The notes: generated from the sequence alone by a model not told the origin. DNA of 64,000 nt from Campanula takesimana (GCA_026119855.1 JAOWBW010000249.1:1-64000), one strand, 5' to 3'; counted from the first letter of the stretch, positions 1-11,011 are shown. Numbers and translations: made by a program.

Positions 1-176
1 ACATGTACCATCTCCAAAGGATCTCCAGTTTGTATCATAAATCCTTTGATGCCCGGTGGAATATCAGATTATCATAGTAGCCATTTCTACAATGTGCTGT
101 GAAGTTATCCACAGTTTTTGGACACTCTTCTGGGTACAGTTTCCACGTGGACGTCACCAAGCGTCGTATGCATGAT
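1..176 (-). pseudogene. CYP71-type cyclophilin (peptidyl-prolyl isomerase) exon fragment, frameshifted
   Basis: Read on the minus strand, this stretch begins after a splice acceptor (CAATTACCAG at about 177-186) and gives IMHTTLGDVH. A second frame gives LYPEECPKTVDNF and HCRNGYYDNLIFHR, and a third gives IKGFMIQTGDPL. This order matches the start of the cyclophilin domain of plant CYP71, a nuclear WD40-cyclophilin involved in chromatin regulation. At least three one-base frame changes within 176 bases mean it cannot encode the domain. Intron sequence next to the exon shows it came from genomic DNA, not from an mRNA copy. The fragment reaches the window edge, so more may lie outside. No WD40 exons were seen in the following 3 kb. 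Confidence 0.8.
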
Positions 177-1308
177 CTGGTAATTGAAACAGCAAAAGTG
201 GTAAAGTCACAACTTATTCATAATTAAAGACAAACATAGGCGTAATATCCTAACATTTTAAGGATTGCGCATTACTCCCTCCTTCCCAAATGCCTTAAAA
301 AATAAAATCAAACTTAATATCGACCAAGAGCAAATTTTAAATTTCTACGGACATTCATTTAGGACAGATGTACTATTACTGTTGTTGTTATCATAATGGT
401 CCTAAAGAGAGAAGGCATAACTCTTGTCAATTGAATTGACAAACACACTCTCTCCGTCCATTGATAAGTAGTCTACTTATTAAAATGCGATCCCATTGTA
501 ATGAAAGTGTTCTACTATACAACTACAAATGAATTTAATATATAAAAAATAGTCTTTTAACTGACTAAAGTAATCTGTTAATAATAAAAAGGTAAAGTAA
601 AACTAAAATTGGTTTCAAATCAGATGGTAAAAAACAACATACTCATTGATGACAATATAACAAACCATTGCTGCAAGTGCATGGACTCTAAATCTTCTGA
701 TTCTTGAATGAATCTGAAATAAACACAACTTTATTAGTATGATTTGTGAAACATAGTACTCTTTCTGTCCCTAAATGGACTTTACAATTTTAATTTTATT
801 TTTTTAAAATAGAATTAAAAGTGAGGCATGAAATTAAGAATAGAACTCAAAGTGTGGAGGGGTTGTGTGTGTTGATATAGAAACAAACTTAGCACTCCTA
901 AAGCAGACAAACTCAATAACCACACACACCCCATTTAAGGATGATGAAAATCAAGATATTCCAAATATAGATTGGAATTGCAATTGCAATTGCAATGAAT
1001 TTAAATTGAAGTTTAAATTAGGATTTAAGAAAAATGCGAAATATCTCCTTAAATACAGCCTTTTGAATTGGAGTTCAAATCTTTATCTTCTTTCCTATTA
1101 TCATTAAAAAAAAAAAAAAAAAAAAAAACTATCAGATTGTTATGTTTGGAAGTAGGAGAAATCCAACTTTGGTTTTTTGTGTTTGAGTGAATGATGAATG
1201 ATGAGTGGCCTAATAAGACTTTCTTCCATGTGGTCACGGGGTCTAGATTGCTATATTAGCGTTCCACAATATATTGAGAGCACAAGATAGCAATGTTTTG
1301 AAACTCAC
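177..1308. other. AT-rich non-coding stretch with Stowaway-like ends, a possible orphan exon and a poly-A run
   Basis: No convincing gene is present. Terminal motifs of the CTCCCTCC/TCCGTCC type typical of Stowaway MITEs occur near 274, 450 and 755. An uninterrupted run of 23 A lies at 1106-1128. On the minus strand a good acceptor (TTTATTTCAG) at about 714-723 is followed by an open stretch (713 down to about 640) reading IHSRIRRFRVHALAAMVCYIV. This could be one more captured exon, but I do not recognise it. The plus-strand open frame at 865-1107 contains a CAATTG-derived CNCNCN run and looks spurious. Confidence 0.4.
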
Positions 1309-1388
1309 CCTGACCAGCAGCGATAGCTATGAGGAAGCACGGGCACAAATGGAGTGTGTTGCGCTCTGCCAGCAATTCTGCGAGATAC
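1309..1388 (-). pseudogene. SPIN1/Quaking-like KH-domain protein exon fragment
   Basis: On the minus strand an acceptor (TTGACAG) is followed by YLAELLAERNTL. After a frame change the reading continues PFVPVLPHSYR and ends at a donor (GTGAGT). This matches the conserved N-terminal exon of plant STAR/Quaking-like KH RNA-binding proteins (SPIN1 family), where the segment lies just before an exon border in LLNQ. The exon borders fall where that family has them, which supports the call even though the piece is only 80 bases long. The KH domain itself was not found nearby. The frameshift and the missing rest of the gene make it a relic. It lies on the same strand as the CYP71 and LOG fragments. 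Confidence 0.65.
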
Positions 1389-2776
1389 CTGTCAACATGA
1401 AACTACACCAATTAGCATCATATTTTTAGCATCAGATAAGCCTCGTCACCCCATTTAGATATTCTGAATCAAACAAAAACAGTATAAATTAAGTGAAGAA
1501 ATCGTGATCCCAAGATTATATAACCCATCATCAGTAACAACCAGCTAGAACTGTAAAAAGGCATAAGGTTGAACATCCTCGGATGGGCTGCAGTGTTTTC
1601 CAAAGCCAACGGAATTTAACTTACTATTAAGATGTTTATAACTAAATATTGCTATTTGAAGTATAAAAGCACGCAAGGAGACGTCAAACACTAACTTTAA
1701 AGCAATTCATATCTTACACCATGGGAAGATAAAAGTCCTATCATCTTAAACTGTTAATGGAGATCAACAAACGCATATAGCCGAAAAATGGCCAAAAAAC
1801 TGAGTCATTTCAGTCTAATTCTATCAATGTCGGATGATAGGTAGAGTTAACTTTGATAATACTCCTGACATGTTAACTTGATGATGAAAAGACAGCTATA
1901 CGAACCATTCATCACATCTAAGGAAAAGGAAGTCCAGCTACCACTACATGTGGGCACAAGATATCAGTGCATAACGTCAATCGGGCTCAACCTCTCGAAT
2001 AAGCTTAACTAATTATAATTAACAACATATGAAATCACTTATCAATCATTACAGCTGAAATGTAACAAAATCGATAGAGCAACCTTCGGCAATCATCAAT
2101 GAGCGTTATTAATATGAGCGGAAAATCAAAAGATGAACTAAACACGGATGTAGTGAGTGGAAGTTTCTATTGCAGAGGTGTGAAAGGTGTTAAAACGTAA
2201 AGGTGCAGTTTGCTCAGTGCAGATATTCAAATGCTGTTCCGGTGCATAAATTTAGAGTACAATTCAAGCAATAATTCCAATTGTAGAAATCAAGAGCAGC
2301 AGTAATTCGGTGAATAACAGAAGTTGGCAGTCCAGAAATTTATCAGCATTCCCTTCGTCCCAATTTGAACTTTCGTTCTTTGTTTTTTCATATTTGACAT
2401 TTTAGTTAATTTGAAGAATTTTGATGTTATGAGTTTGCAATAGAACATTTTGATTGTAGAGGAATTTATGCTTATTAAGATTGTAATTAGATTGAAATTA
2501 AACCGGACTACATCTTGTACGAAATAAAACACATGGAGAATATTACAATCTAACATGGTTCAGACAAAAATTTCAAACACTTGGTGTGCGTTAACCAAAT
2601 AAAAAATTTCAGTCATTGATGATATCCCCAAACTCAATGATGTCCATTGTAGAATCATGAACAGAAGTCTAAACTTTCTTCCATCTTCTTAAAAGAATAC
2701 ATTCATAAATTGAGAATCCTAAAAGGCCATCCATCTAATCTCCTGAATGCGTTGAATAAATTGTGAAATAATCTCC
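1389..2776. other. Non-coding stretch, no gene recognised
   Basis: Sequence resembling intron or intergenic DNA without a supported coding region. A Stowaway-like motif (CCCTTCGTCCCA) lies near 2351. The minus-strand 88-codon open frame at 2290-2556 overlaps it and has no recognisable domain. Confidence 0.4.
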
Positions 2777-2929
2777 TTAATTAAGAGCATTTGGATAAGA
2801 AAGGAAACTTTCTGCAGCTTGTTCAGGACTTTTAACAAAAAGCTGGACTGCACTGTTAAAAGTCAATGACAAAAACATGGGTGTGACCAAGTAAAAGCGC
2901 CCTCTCTGAACTGATGCTTGAATTGCCAT
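2777..2929 (-). pseudogene. Unrecognised 50-codon open frame, possible captured gene fragment
   Basis: The minus strand encodes a 50-residue product starting MAIQASVQRGRFYLVTPM and ending SPEQAAESFLSYPNALN. Its composition is balanced and protein-like, unlike the low-complexity shadows around it. I do not recognise the family. Beyond the stop, a related-looking reading (GDYFTIYSTHSGD) continues in the same frame, which hints at a nonsense mutation in a longer ancestral exon. It lies just downstream, on the same strand, of the CYP71-LOG chimera, so it may be part of the same captured mosaic. A chance open frame remains possible. Confidence 0.3.
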
Positions 2930-3012
2930 GAATATATTAGTGAAAGATCAAGAAATTAAAATTTAGGGCAGGGGCAGGGGAGGGGAGGGCTAATTAGCAT
3001 TATTATACAAAC

Positions 3013-3126
3013 CTGGTAAAGCAATAAAAGCATCAGAGTGCTTAACAATCTCAAAGGATCTCCAGTTGTATCATGAATCCTTTATGACCCGGAGGAATAT
3101 CAGATTATCATAGTAGCCATTTCTAC
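3013..3126 (-). pseudogene. Chimeric relic: CYP71 cyclophilin fragment joined to a LOG exon end
   Basis: On the minus strand 3126 to about 3055 repeats the CYP71 segment RNGYYDNLIF seen at 1-176, now with FLRVIKD and a frameshift. Positions 3054-3013 then read EIVKHSDAFIALP followed by a splice donor, GTTTGT. HSDAFIALPG just before an exon border is typical of LONELY GUY (LOG), the phosphoribohydrolase that releases active cytokinins, whose next exon starts at the GYGT motif. That next exon was not found. About 28 bases of the CYP71 intron flank are also shared with copy 1, but about 105 bases covering the acceptor and exon start are deleted. Neither part can be functional. Confidence 0.65.
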
Positions 3127-3465
3127 AGCAAAAGTGGTAAAGTCACAACTCATTCATAATAAAATACACTATCAAAAGATAAATAAAAATAAGCTTCGTT
3201 TAAATCAAATGTACTGCCCAATCAAAAAGCAAAAAAAAAAGTCAAAATAGAAATACGAAATGGAAATTAGGGCTAAAAGACAAAGGGAATTAAGAAAATA
3301 GAGAAGAGAAGAAAGAAGTCCGGATTTCAAAGATTATACCTTTTCTTTCTGATTCGAAAAATCTCCAAAATTTTCCATAGCATTGAGAAAACAGAGAAGA
3401 GAATAAGGAAGTCCTGATTGAATCTAACCTAGCATATGGATCACATCACCAGTAAATGATCTTAC

Positions 3466-3863
3466 CTATCGATTGTGGGTATTTTGATTATTCGGATCTT
3501 CTTCTTTCTTGCCGGCGTCAGCGCTAGGCTTATCAGCCGGTGGTTGTTGGGTTTGTTTTCTCATTAGGTTTTTTTGGCTGCTTCTTAGGGTTTTCTTCTC
3601 ACATACGTAATAGAAATCAGATCTGGGTTAATGGAGTATTTGATATCGGCGTCATCGTCATGGCGGTCTTCTTCTTCTTCTTCGACGGAGAAAGTAATCG
3701 GCGACGGTAAAGCATGAGAGGGAGGGAGAAACGGTGTGTGGCTGTGTGTGAGAGAGGGCGATTAGATTGAAATGACGAGGGAGGAGATAGTAAATAAAAC
3801 TGCACTGCCACATAAATGAGCTGACCAATAGAATTGCAAGATTGTGCCAAGTGGTATTATGAC
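3466..3863 (-). other. Possible 5' end of a broken minus-strand gene (leader and short first exon)
   Basis: The minus strand has a CT-rich leader typical of plant 5' untranslated regions, then an ATG near 3563 opening a 32-codon hydrophilic frame (MRKQTQQPPADKPSADAGKK, rich in Q, P, K and E). A consensus donor (GTAAG) begins at 3465, but the frame reaches TAG at that border. A possible second exon (MENFGDFSNQKEK, then GTATAA) lies at about 3343-3385. I cannot assign it to a family. It may be another captured fragment or simply non-coding leader. The ATG and both splice sites are inferred by eye. Confidence 0.25.
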
Positions 3864-3926
3864 TCAGCATTATGACGTGGCTGAAGGAGAGAGCTCAAAA
3901 TGTTTCTGATTTCTTATATTATATAG

Positions 3927-3972
3927 ATTTTAAATGCTATTTCCGCTGTGCATGTTACTACGAAATCCAACA
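3927..3972 (+). repeat. Remnant of the copia 1 5' LTR
   Basis: The block from ATTTTAAATGCTATTT to ACGAAATCCAACA repeats the end of the LTR at 10966-11011 with only a few differences. The upstream 1.47 kb of the LTR is missing. Confidence 0.88.
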
Positions 3973-3973
3973 G

Positions 3974-3985
3974 TGATATCAGAGC
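3974..3985 (+). promoter_or_regulatory. Primer-binding site, initiator tRNA-Met type
   Basis: TGATATCAGAGC starts one base after the LTR end. It differs by one base from TGGTATCAGAGC, the usual plant copia site complementary to the 3' end of initiator tRNA-Met. Confidence 0.85.
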
Positions 3986-5528
3986 CCCGTTCATGTTGAT
4001 TATTTCAATACCTAGATCATGTTGTGTGTATATAAATTGTTTATGTGCCTAGCATGATATGAATATTGGATTATATGATGTTTATGTGTTATATGATTTT
4101 ATGTGGTTTATTGTTTTACAACTTTAATCGCACTATTGAATCGCACTAAAAATTATATTGGATTCTGAATTGTTTGATTATTATTTTTGATTGGATCAAA
4201 GTTTTAATAATCGGGGAAAACAATTTTGAGATGAATTTTCAAACTTTAAAAATTCTGTCTGATGCTACTGTGCGACCGCACAGAAAATATTGGGCGGCCG
4301 CACAAGTTTGGGCGACGCACAGATTTTCTTGGGTGGCCGCACAGTTGGTCAGAATCAGATTCTGGAATTTTGATGGGGTCCAACCAAGTCAGGGATAATA
4401 CCGGCCAGACCTGCTGATCTGGAGCGGGTTTTGGGCAGTTGGTTTTGGTGTGGATCTTGGGTTTGATTTTCCTATTTGTTTTGATCTTGTGATTCTAAGA
4501 TTGGTTCAAGGTTTGGATGGCTAATCTATGTTCATCGAGATTGTGTTTCCAAACTTGATCGCAATCAAAGTTTCAAAGATAAACGAAGTTAGGAATTATG
4601 AAGAGTTCATAATTGCTAAAATGAGAAACAAAGTTCTTGATTCAAGATTGGAGATCCATGTGGAATTGTGGATGCAATTGGCCTACGTTTATCGAAACCA
4701 TCTATTGCTTAGTTTCGGCCACATGGACTACTTTTTTGGTTTCTTGAATTAGTGCGGAATTGTGGATGCCTGATAGCTTAGTTTCGGCCACACTTCTTGT
4801 TGTCTTGATTTGGAAGATGATAACCAAAGTTCAAAGAGTCTCATCCTCATAATTATAGAGAAACTAATGACACATAAATATTATGCTTAAATTAATGGAG
4901 ATTATTTAGTGGCTGAACTTGATGCGTAACATGTTTATATTATGTGCTCATAAATGTGTTGTATGCTATATGTGATGAACTTCAAAGAAAGTTTTAAGTT
5001 CTTTTTGCCATGCCATGATTAAAACACTTTTTTATACATGGGTGATTTTGATGTGGGTTCGCCTCCGCGAGGTGCATTAATTTTATTCATGTATGAGCAA
5101 GATGAGGTTCATTAATTCAATGTGGGCTTGCCTCCGCAAGGTGCATTAAATTGAATGGTTCATATACGTTTCAGATGGTTGGACTTAATTAGGCGTCAAA
5201 ACAGTTTTGGGCCTAGGCAAAAGATGAGATTAAACATTCTTTTTGAAATTGGATTTCTCAAAGAATCTCATAAAAGAATCTAAAAATCATATGGGATATG
5301 ATTGACATGATTGTCTACCTAATTAATTTAGTTTTGAGCGGTCCGCCTCCGTGGACTCAAAAGTTAAATTAAAGTTGGATCTTAACCCAATTAAATTATA
5401 TTATACATTGGATGTATATGAAGGTTATATAATTTAGTGGGAGTATTTTTGTTTGAAAAATACATTATTTATTTCTTTAATGAAACCGGTACTTATTAAA
5501 TTTTGGAAATTTTGCATATTTGTAGACA
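3986..5528 (+). other. Long untranslated leader of copia 1, with internal repeats
   Basis: This 1.5-kb stretch between primer site and gag has no supported gene. It holds three kinds of repeat: GCGGCCGCACA-type blocks (4270-4350) that recur in the 3' LTR at 10360-10470; a duplicated segment with GAATTGTGGATGC and TTAGTTTCGGCCACA (about 4662-4725 and 4755-4794); and a CGCCTCCGCGAGGTGCATTA block at about 5059, repeated near 5129 and partly near 5345. Confidence 0.6.
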
Positions 5529-6478
5529 ATGACTACTAACACTCAATCAATTTCGTTGTGATCGATCCTTGAGAAGGATAAGCTCCAAGAGAATGGTACG
5601 AACTTTATGGATTGGATCCGTAGCCTAAGAATTTTCCTTAGGCAAGAAGATAAGTTGTACATTCTCGATGGGCCTCTTTCTGCTGAACCAGAACCTACTG
5701 CCCCTAGGGCAGAAAGAGACAGTTACAAGAAACATCGTAATGATTCTAGAGATGTAAGCTATCTCATGCTTGCTACTATGTGCTCAAAACTCCAACAAAG
5801 TTTGGAACATTTGGAAGCCTATGAGATAGGCGTGGAGTTAAGAGCCATGTTTTAAGAGCAAGCTAGGCAAGAGAGGTACAAGACCATTGTTGCATTCACT
5901 TCTTGCAAAATGAATGAAGGGCAACAAATGAGTCCTCACATGCTGAAAATGAAAGGCTATGTAGAGGACCTTGAGAAACTTGGCTATCCAATCCCATTGG
6001 AGCTAGCCACGGATCTTATTCTTAATTCATTGCCTAAAAGTTATAATCAGTTTGTGATGAATTATAACATGCATGGAATGGATAAGAATCTCTCCGAGTT
6101 GCATGGGATGCTTAAAACTGCGGAGATGAAGATTGTGGAGAAGGTTCTCCCGTGCTCTTGGTTCATGATGGGAAGAAGGCTAGTGCCAAAGGAAAGGGTA
6201 AGAAAGTTGTCAAACCCAAGATAAGCAAGGCAAAGGTTGCCAAGGCTTCTGAGGCAAAACCTGATTCACAAAAGGATGCAATATGTTTCCATTGTCAAGA
6301 AATTGGTCATTGGAAACGTAATTGCAAGGCTTTCTTGGAAGAGCAAAAGAAGAAGAACGGCAGCAAGGCTGCGTCGACTTCAGGTATCTATATGATAGAT
6401 ATTCTCCTTTCTACCACTGATTCTTGGGTATTGGATACCGGATGTGGTTCTCACATTTGTTTAATGTGTAGGGACTAA
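5529..6478 (+). pseudogene. Copia 1 Gag and protease region, degenerate
   Basis: Gag is the particle protein and protease cleaves the polyprotein. The reading starts MTTNTQSIS at 5529 and is stopped within about 10 codons. It then continues FMDWIRSLRIFLRQEDKLYILDG, typical of the UBN2/copia Gag family, up to a TAA at 5853-5855. It resumes to a frame change near 6150. A CCHC zinc knuckle (CFHCQEIGHWKRNC, 6284-6325) binds RNA in intact elements. The protease active-site block SWVLDTGCGSH lies at 6422-6454, followed by a stop. At least two nonsense changes and one frameshift make it inactive. Confidence 0.88.
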
Positions 6479-6639
6479 AGAATAGGAGACTACTTAAAGA
6501 GGGTGAAGTAGACCTACGCGTGGGGAATGGAGCAAGAGTTGCTGCATTAGCCATAGGGACTTATGAAGTCACTTTACCTTCCGGATTAATTCTTGTTTTG
6601 AACAATGTTACTATGTTCCGGATTTAAGTAGAAATATTA

Positions 6640-7615
6640 TTTCAATTTCTTGTTTGGATAATGAAGGTTTTAAGTTTCTTATTGAGAATAAGAAATTTTC
6701 TATTTATTTAAATGATGTGCTTTATGGTATTGCTAATTCATTTAATGGCCTTTATGTCTTCAATGTCAAGAATGAAAATAATGACAATGTCTATCATATA
6801 AATAAGAAATCTAAACCTAATGATGTAAATCATACTTATTTGTGGCATTGCCGTCTTGGTCATATTAATGAGAAGCGTATCTCAAAACTCCATGGGGACG
6901 GACTTTTGGGTTCATGTGACTTTGAGTCATATGATACTTATGAGTCGTGTCTTCTTGGAAAAATGACTAAGACACCTTTCACAAAGTTAGGTGAAAGGGC
7001 AAGCGACTTATTGGGGTTGATACATTCCGATGTATGCGGACCATTAAGTAGCAATGCTAGGGGAGGATTTCAATACTTCATAACCTTCACTGATGATTAT
7101 AGTAGATTTGGGTATGTTTACCTAATGAAACATAAAAGTGAAGCATTTGAGATATTTAGAATATTTCAAAATGAAGTAGAAAAACAACTTGGCAAAAGTA
7201 TTAAGGCACTTCGATCAGATCGATGTGGAGAATACTTGAGTCATGAATTTGATGATCATCTAAAGAATTGTGGAATAGTTTCACAATTGACTCCACCGGA
7301 ACACCACAATGGAATGGTGTGTTCGAGAGGAGAAATCGGACTTTGTTAGACATGGTGCGATCAATGATGAGTCAAGCTGATCTTCCAATATCGTTTTGGG
7401 GTTACGCTCTAGAAACCGCTGCATTCACACTAAATCGTGTTCCAACTAACTCGGTTCAAAAGACTCCATATGAGATGTGGAGCGGAAAGAAAACTTGTTT
7501 ATCTTTCATGAAGATTTGGGGTTGCGAAGCCTTTGTCAAAAGACTTGTGTCTGACAAACTTGCACATAAATCTGACAAATGTATTTTCGTGGGATATCCA
7601 AAGGAAACTAGATGA
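6640..7615 (+). pseudogene. Copia 1 integrase region, frameshifted
   Basis: The N-terminal HHCC zinc-binding part is seen as WHCRLGHINEKR followed by the CLLG segment. The catalytic core keeps the D,D,E residues: IHSDVCGPL (first Asp), LRSDRCGEYL (second Asp) and NGVFERRNRTLLD (Glu). The last is in another frame because of a shift near 7300. The C-terminal part TPYEMWSGKKTCLSFMKIWG follows, and a stop lies near 7613. In an active element this enzyme inserts the cDNA into the host genome. The frame change between the second Asp and the Glu would abolish activity. Confidence 0.9.
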
Positions 7616-7762
7616 TATTACTTTTACAACCGTGAGGACAACAAAGTTTTTGTTTCCCGAACTGGTGTTTTTCTAGAGAAAGAGTTTCTCTCCAAAGAAA
7701 TCAGTGGGAGTAAAATAAATCTTGAAGAGATTCGAGACCCAGAAAATGACATTGAACCAATA

Positions 7763-9482
7763 GTGGAACAAGAACAAGAACCACAAGGAGTTGTGGAACC
7801 TGTTCAAAATACACAAGCAACTCGCAGATCTAGTAGGTTACGATCTGAGCCCGAGAGATATGGATTTCTCGTAACGGATAGTAATGAGGTGGAAATCATT
7901 GAGATTGATGAACCGAAAACCTACCAAGAGGCGATGTCCTCTCCTGATTCGGATAAGTGGCTTGGAGCCATGGAATCTGAATTGCAATCCATGCAAACAA
8001 TCAAGTTTGGAACTTGATTGATGTGCCCGAAGGTGTAAAAACCATAGGATGCAAATGGGTCTTCAAGAAGAAGACTGACATGTATGGAAGGTGCATACTT
8101 ACAAAGCTAGGCTTGTAGCGAAAGGTTATAGGCAAGTTCATGGTATTGACTATGATGAAACCTTTTCACCCGTAGCAATGATCAAGTCTATAAGACTTCT
8201 GCTTGCTATTGCCGCATATCATGACTATGAAATATAGCAAATGGATGTCAAAACCGCTTTCCTAAATGGAAAACTACAAGAGGATGTGTATATGACACAA
8301 CCGCAAGGTTTTGAATAGAATTCTAAGGTATGCAAATTGCAGAGATCTATCTATGGATTGAAGCAAGCTTCAAGGAGTTGGAATCTCCGTTTTGATGAAT
8401 CGGTCAAAGAGTTTGGTTTTATCAAGAATGAAGATGAACCTTGTGTATACAAGAAGATTAGTGGGAGCATAGTGCTATTCCTTATTTTATACGTGGATGA
8501 CATATTACTCATTGGAAATGATATTCTTACACTTCAGTCCGTGAAGACTTGGTTAGGAAAATGCTTCGCAATGAAAGATATGGGTGAAGCCGCATATATA
8601 CTTGGCATTAAGATCTATAGAGATAGATCAAGGAGGCTACTTGGTTTAAGCCAAAGTACATACATTGACAAGGTCATTAGAAGATTCCGTATGGAAAATT
8701 CTAAAAGAGGAACCTTACCAGTGTTACATGAAGTTTCTCTAAGCAAGACTCAATGTCCTAAGACAAAAGATGAGCGTGAGAAAATGAATGATGTTCCATA
8801 TGCTTCGGTAATTGGGTCCATCATGTACGCCATGATTTGTACTAGGCCGGATGTATCTTATGCTTTAAGCATGACAAGTAGATACCAATCCGACCCCGGT
8901 GAAAATAACTGGATGGCTCTAAAAGCGATTCTTAAGTACTTGAGAAGAACTAAAGATTCATTTTTGGTCTATGGATGAATGGAAGATGATCTCGTAGTAA
9001 ATGCTTACACGGATGCAAGCTTCCAAACCGACAAAGATGATAGTCGATCGCAATCGGGTTTTGTGTTTATGTTAAATGGTGGAGCTGTAAGCTGGAAGAG
9101 TTCCAAGTAAAGTACAACCGCTGATTCTACAACGGAAGCTGAGTATATTGCTGCATCAGATGCTGCAAAGGAAGCTGTTTGGATTAAGAAGTTCATCACT
9201 GAACTTGAAGTGGTTCCTTGCATTGCTAATCCAATAGACCTTTATTGCGATAATAATGGTGCTATTGCTCAAGCAAAGGAACCAAGAGCACATCAGAAAT
9301 CCAAACACATACTTAGGCGTTTTCATATCATTCGAGAAATCGTTGATAGGGGAGAAGTAAATATATGCAGAGTACCTACTGATGACAATGTTGCGAACCC
9401 GCTAACAAAGGGACTTCCACAAGCTAAACATGAAGGTCATGTTAGGTCCATGGGTATTAGATACATGGGAGATTGGGCCTAG
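7763..9482 (+). pseudogene. Copia 1 reverse transcriptase and RNase H, degenerate
   Basis: The region reads TYQEAMSSPDSDKW near 7920, the usual start of the copia RVT_2 domain. It continues through several frames to SIYGLKQASRSWN and the catalytic YVDD box at 8490-8501. RNase H follows, with YTDAS near 9006, a STTEAEYIAASDAAKEA block near 9130, and DLYCDNNGAIAQAKEP near 9236. It ends VRSMGIRYMGDWA just before the polypurine tract. Stops or frame changes occur near 8015, 8095, 8237, 8317, 8976 and 9107. All catalytic blocks can still be recognised, so the element is old enough to be dead but not strongly diverged. Confidence 0.9.
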
Positions 9483-9496
9483 GGCAAGTGGGAGAT
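9483..9496 (+). promoter_or_regulatory. Polypurine tract of copia 1
   Basis: GGCAAGTGGGAGAT lies immediately before the TGTTGG start of the 3' LTR, where plus-strand cDNA synthesis is primed in this family. Confidence 0.8.
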
Positions 9497-11011
9497 TGTT
9501 GGTAGTGGTGCCCTAGGCACGTTTAATAAACGTTGTAATTGTTATCATTTATTTCATATCAATAAAGAGATGTTTTGATTATTATTGTTGTTCATGTTTA
9601 CTTATAATAATCTCCGTCCCTAGTACTTGTTAAGCACTAGTATAAAGGCTAAATGATCATGGGATGATCATGTTAGATTTATAGGTACTTGTTTGGAACA
9701 AGGTACTGGACATGACCCGCTGTATGAGATTTATGTCATGGTCTATGTCGTACATATATCTCATATTAGTTATGTCATTTGAATCCTTAGACATGAAGTT
9801 ATTATAGTCTTCCACTTGATGAACATTATGTTTGACATATTCAAACGCTACCTTTAACCGAGTAGTTATAAAGGGTATGATTGGCATAATCAGATTCACG
9901 TAAGGAAGAGTAATAAGCTAAATGGATTTGTCCCTCTTCGGAGAGATGTCAATCTTAGGCCTCTCGTAGGAATGATGTTGATAAAAATGTTCGGCCGGAC
10001 TCAAATGAATTGATTAGATCAATGTCATTTGTATTATCAACATATTCGGAATTGAGAAAGTATTGAACAAAACAAGTTGACTTGTTGACCATGACTCGTG
10101 TTCAATGACATCGTGGACAAAGGGATTGTGACATGTTCTAAAGGAATGCGAACTTGTATCTAGTTATACTATTTGGGTAGGTATGACGGTTTGCTAGAAC
10201 ATAATCATATCTTATGGTTTCATGTTTGAACCCATTGCCAACTTAGTGTAATCCTAGAGGGTCACACACAATAGAACGAATCTTAAATAAGGACTATATT
10301 GGAATATTGAGTCGAAGGGATTTGGAGGAATTTGGAAATTAGGGAAATTTGGGGCAGGTGTGCGACCGCACAAAAGGGTTTGGGCGGCCGCACAGCTTGG
10401 CTAAAAAAGTACCAGAAACCTTCCAGATAGATGTGCGGCCGCACAGGTGGTTTTGGGCGGCTGCACACCATGTCGGGACTGGTTTTCTAATTTGATTTGG
10501 ACTAGAATTTTGGACGGGTTTAGACACAAGTTTCCTATTTGGAATAGGTCTAACTTGTATATAAACAACAAAATTCAGCCAGAATCAATGCTAGTGATTT
10601 TGTGAAAATCTCAAAGAGTTTGAGAGAGGTTTATTTTGTTCTAAGACATCCTAGATTGAAGAACAAATAATACACAAATAAAATTCCATATAGTTCATAT
10701 TGATTGTGAAAACGTGTTTCACAATTTTGGTCTAGCAACCAAGATCAAGTGTTCTTGATATTCGTTCGTTGTGTGGATACCGCTAGAGGGTGAAGCTTAT
10801 CATCTTCAAAGTTCGTGTTCTTACTTGTTCGTGATTAAAGCTTCAATTTCTCCACCAGATCAAAGACTAAATTCAAAGTCATCAAGGGTTAGTTTTTCTA
10901 GTATTCATATTGTTGTATTTGATTTAATCATATGAATGGATCTATGAGCTTTGGGTTTCATAAAATTTTAAATGCTATTTTCCGCTGCGCATGTTACTAC
11001 GAAATCCAACA
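9497..11011 (+). repeat. 3' LTR of copia 1 (1515 bp)
   Basis: It starts TGTTGG and ends CCAACA, giving perfect 6-base inverted ends. A TATA box (TATATAAAC) lies near 10558, so U3 is about 1.06 kb. The U3 holds four GCGGCCGCAC-like blocks between 10360 and 10470. The last 46 bases are shared with the truncated 5' LTR. Confidence 0.88.

Larger units (their letters stand above)
3927..11011 (+). mobile_element. Ty1/copia LTR retrotransposon 1, 5' LTR truncated, coding region degenerate
   Basis: The order of parts is LTR remnant, tRNA-Met-type primer site, leader, gag, protease, integrase, reverse transcriptase, RNase H, polypurine tract and 3' LTR. Integrase before reverse transcriptase is diagnostic of Ty1/copia. 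Only the last 46 bases of the 5' LTR remain (3927-3972), aligning with 10966-11011 of the 3' LTR. The left end is therefore a deletion or rearrangement junction, and no target duplication can be seen. Many stops and frame changes make the element non-autonomous. Its 3' end abuts a second copia fragment of opposite orientation at 11012. Confidence 0.92.

Noticed and set aside
865..1107. An 80-codon plus-strand frame with a CNCNCN run
   Set aside because: It arises from a short CAATTG repeat between Stowaway-like ends and has no domain.
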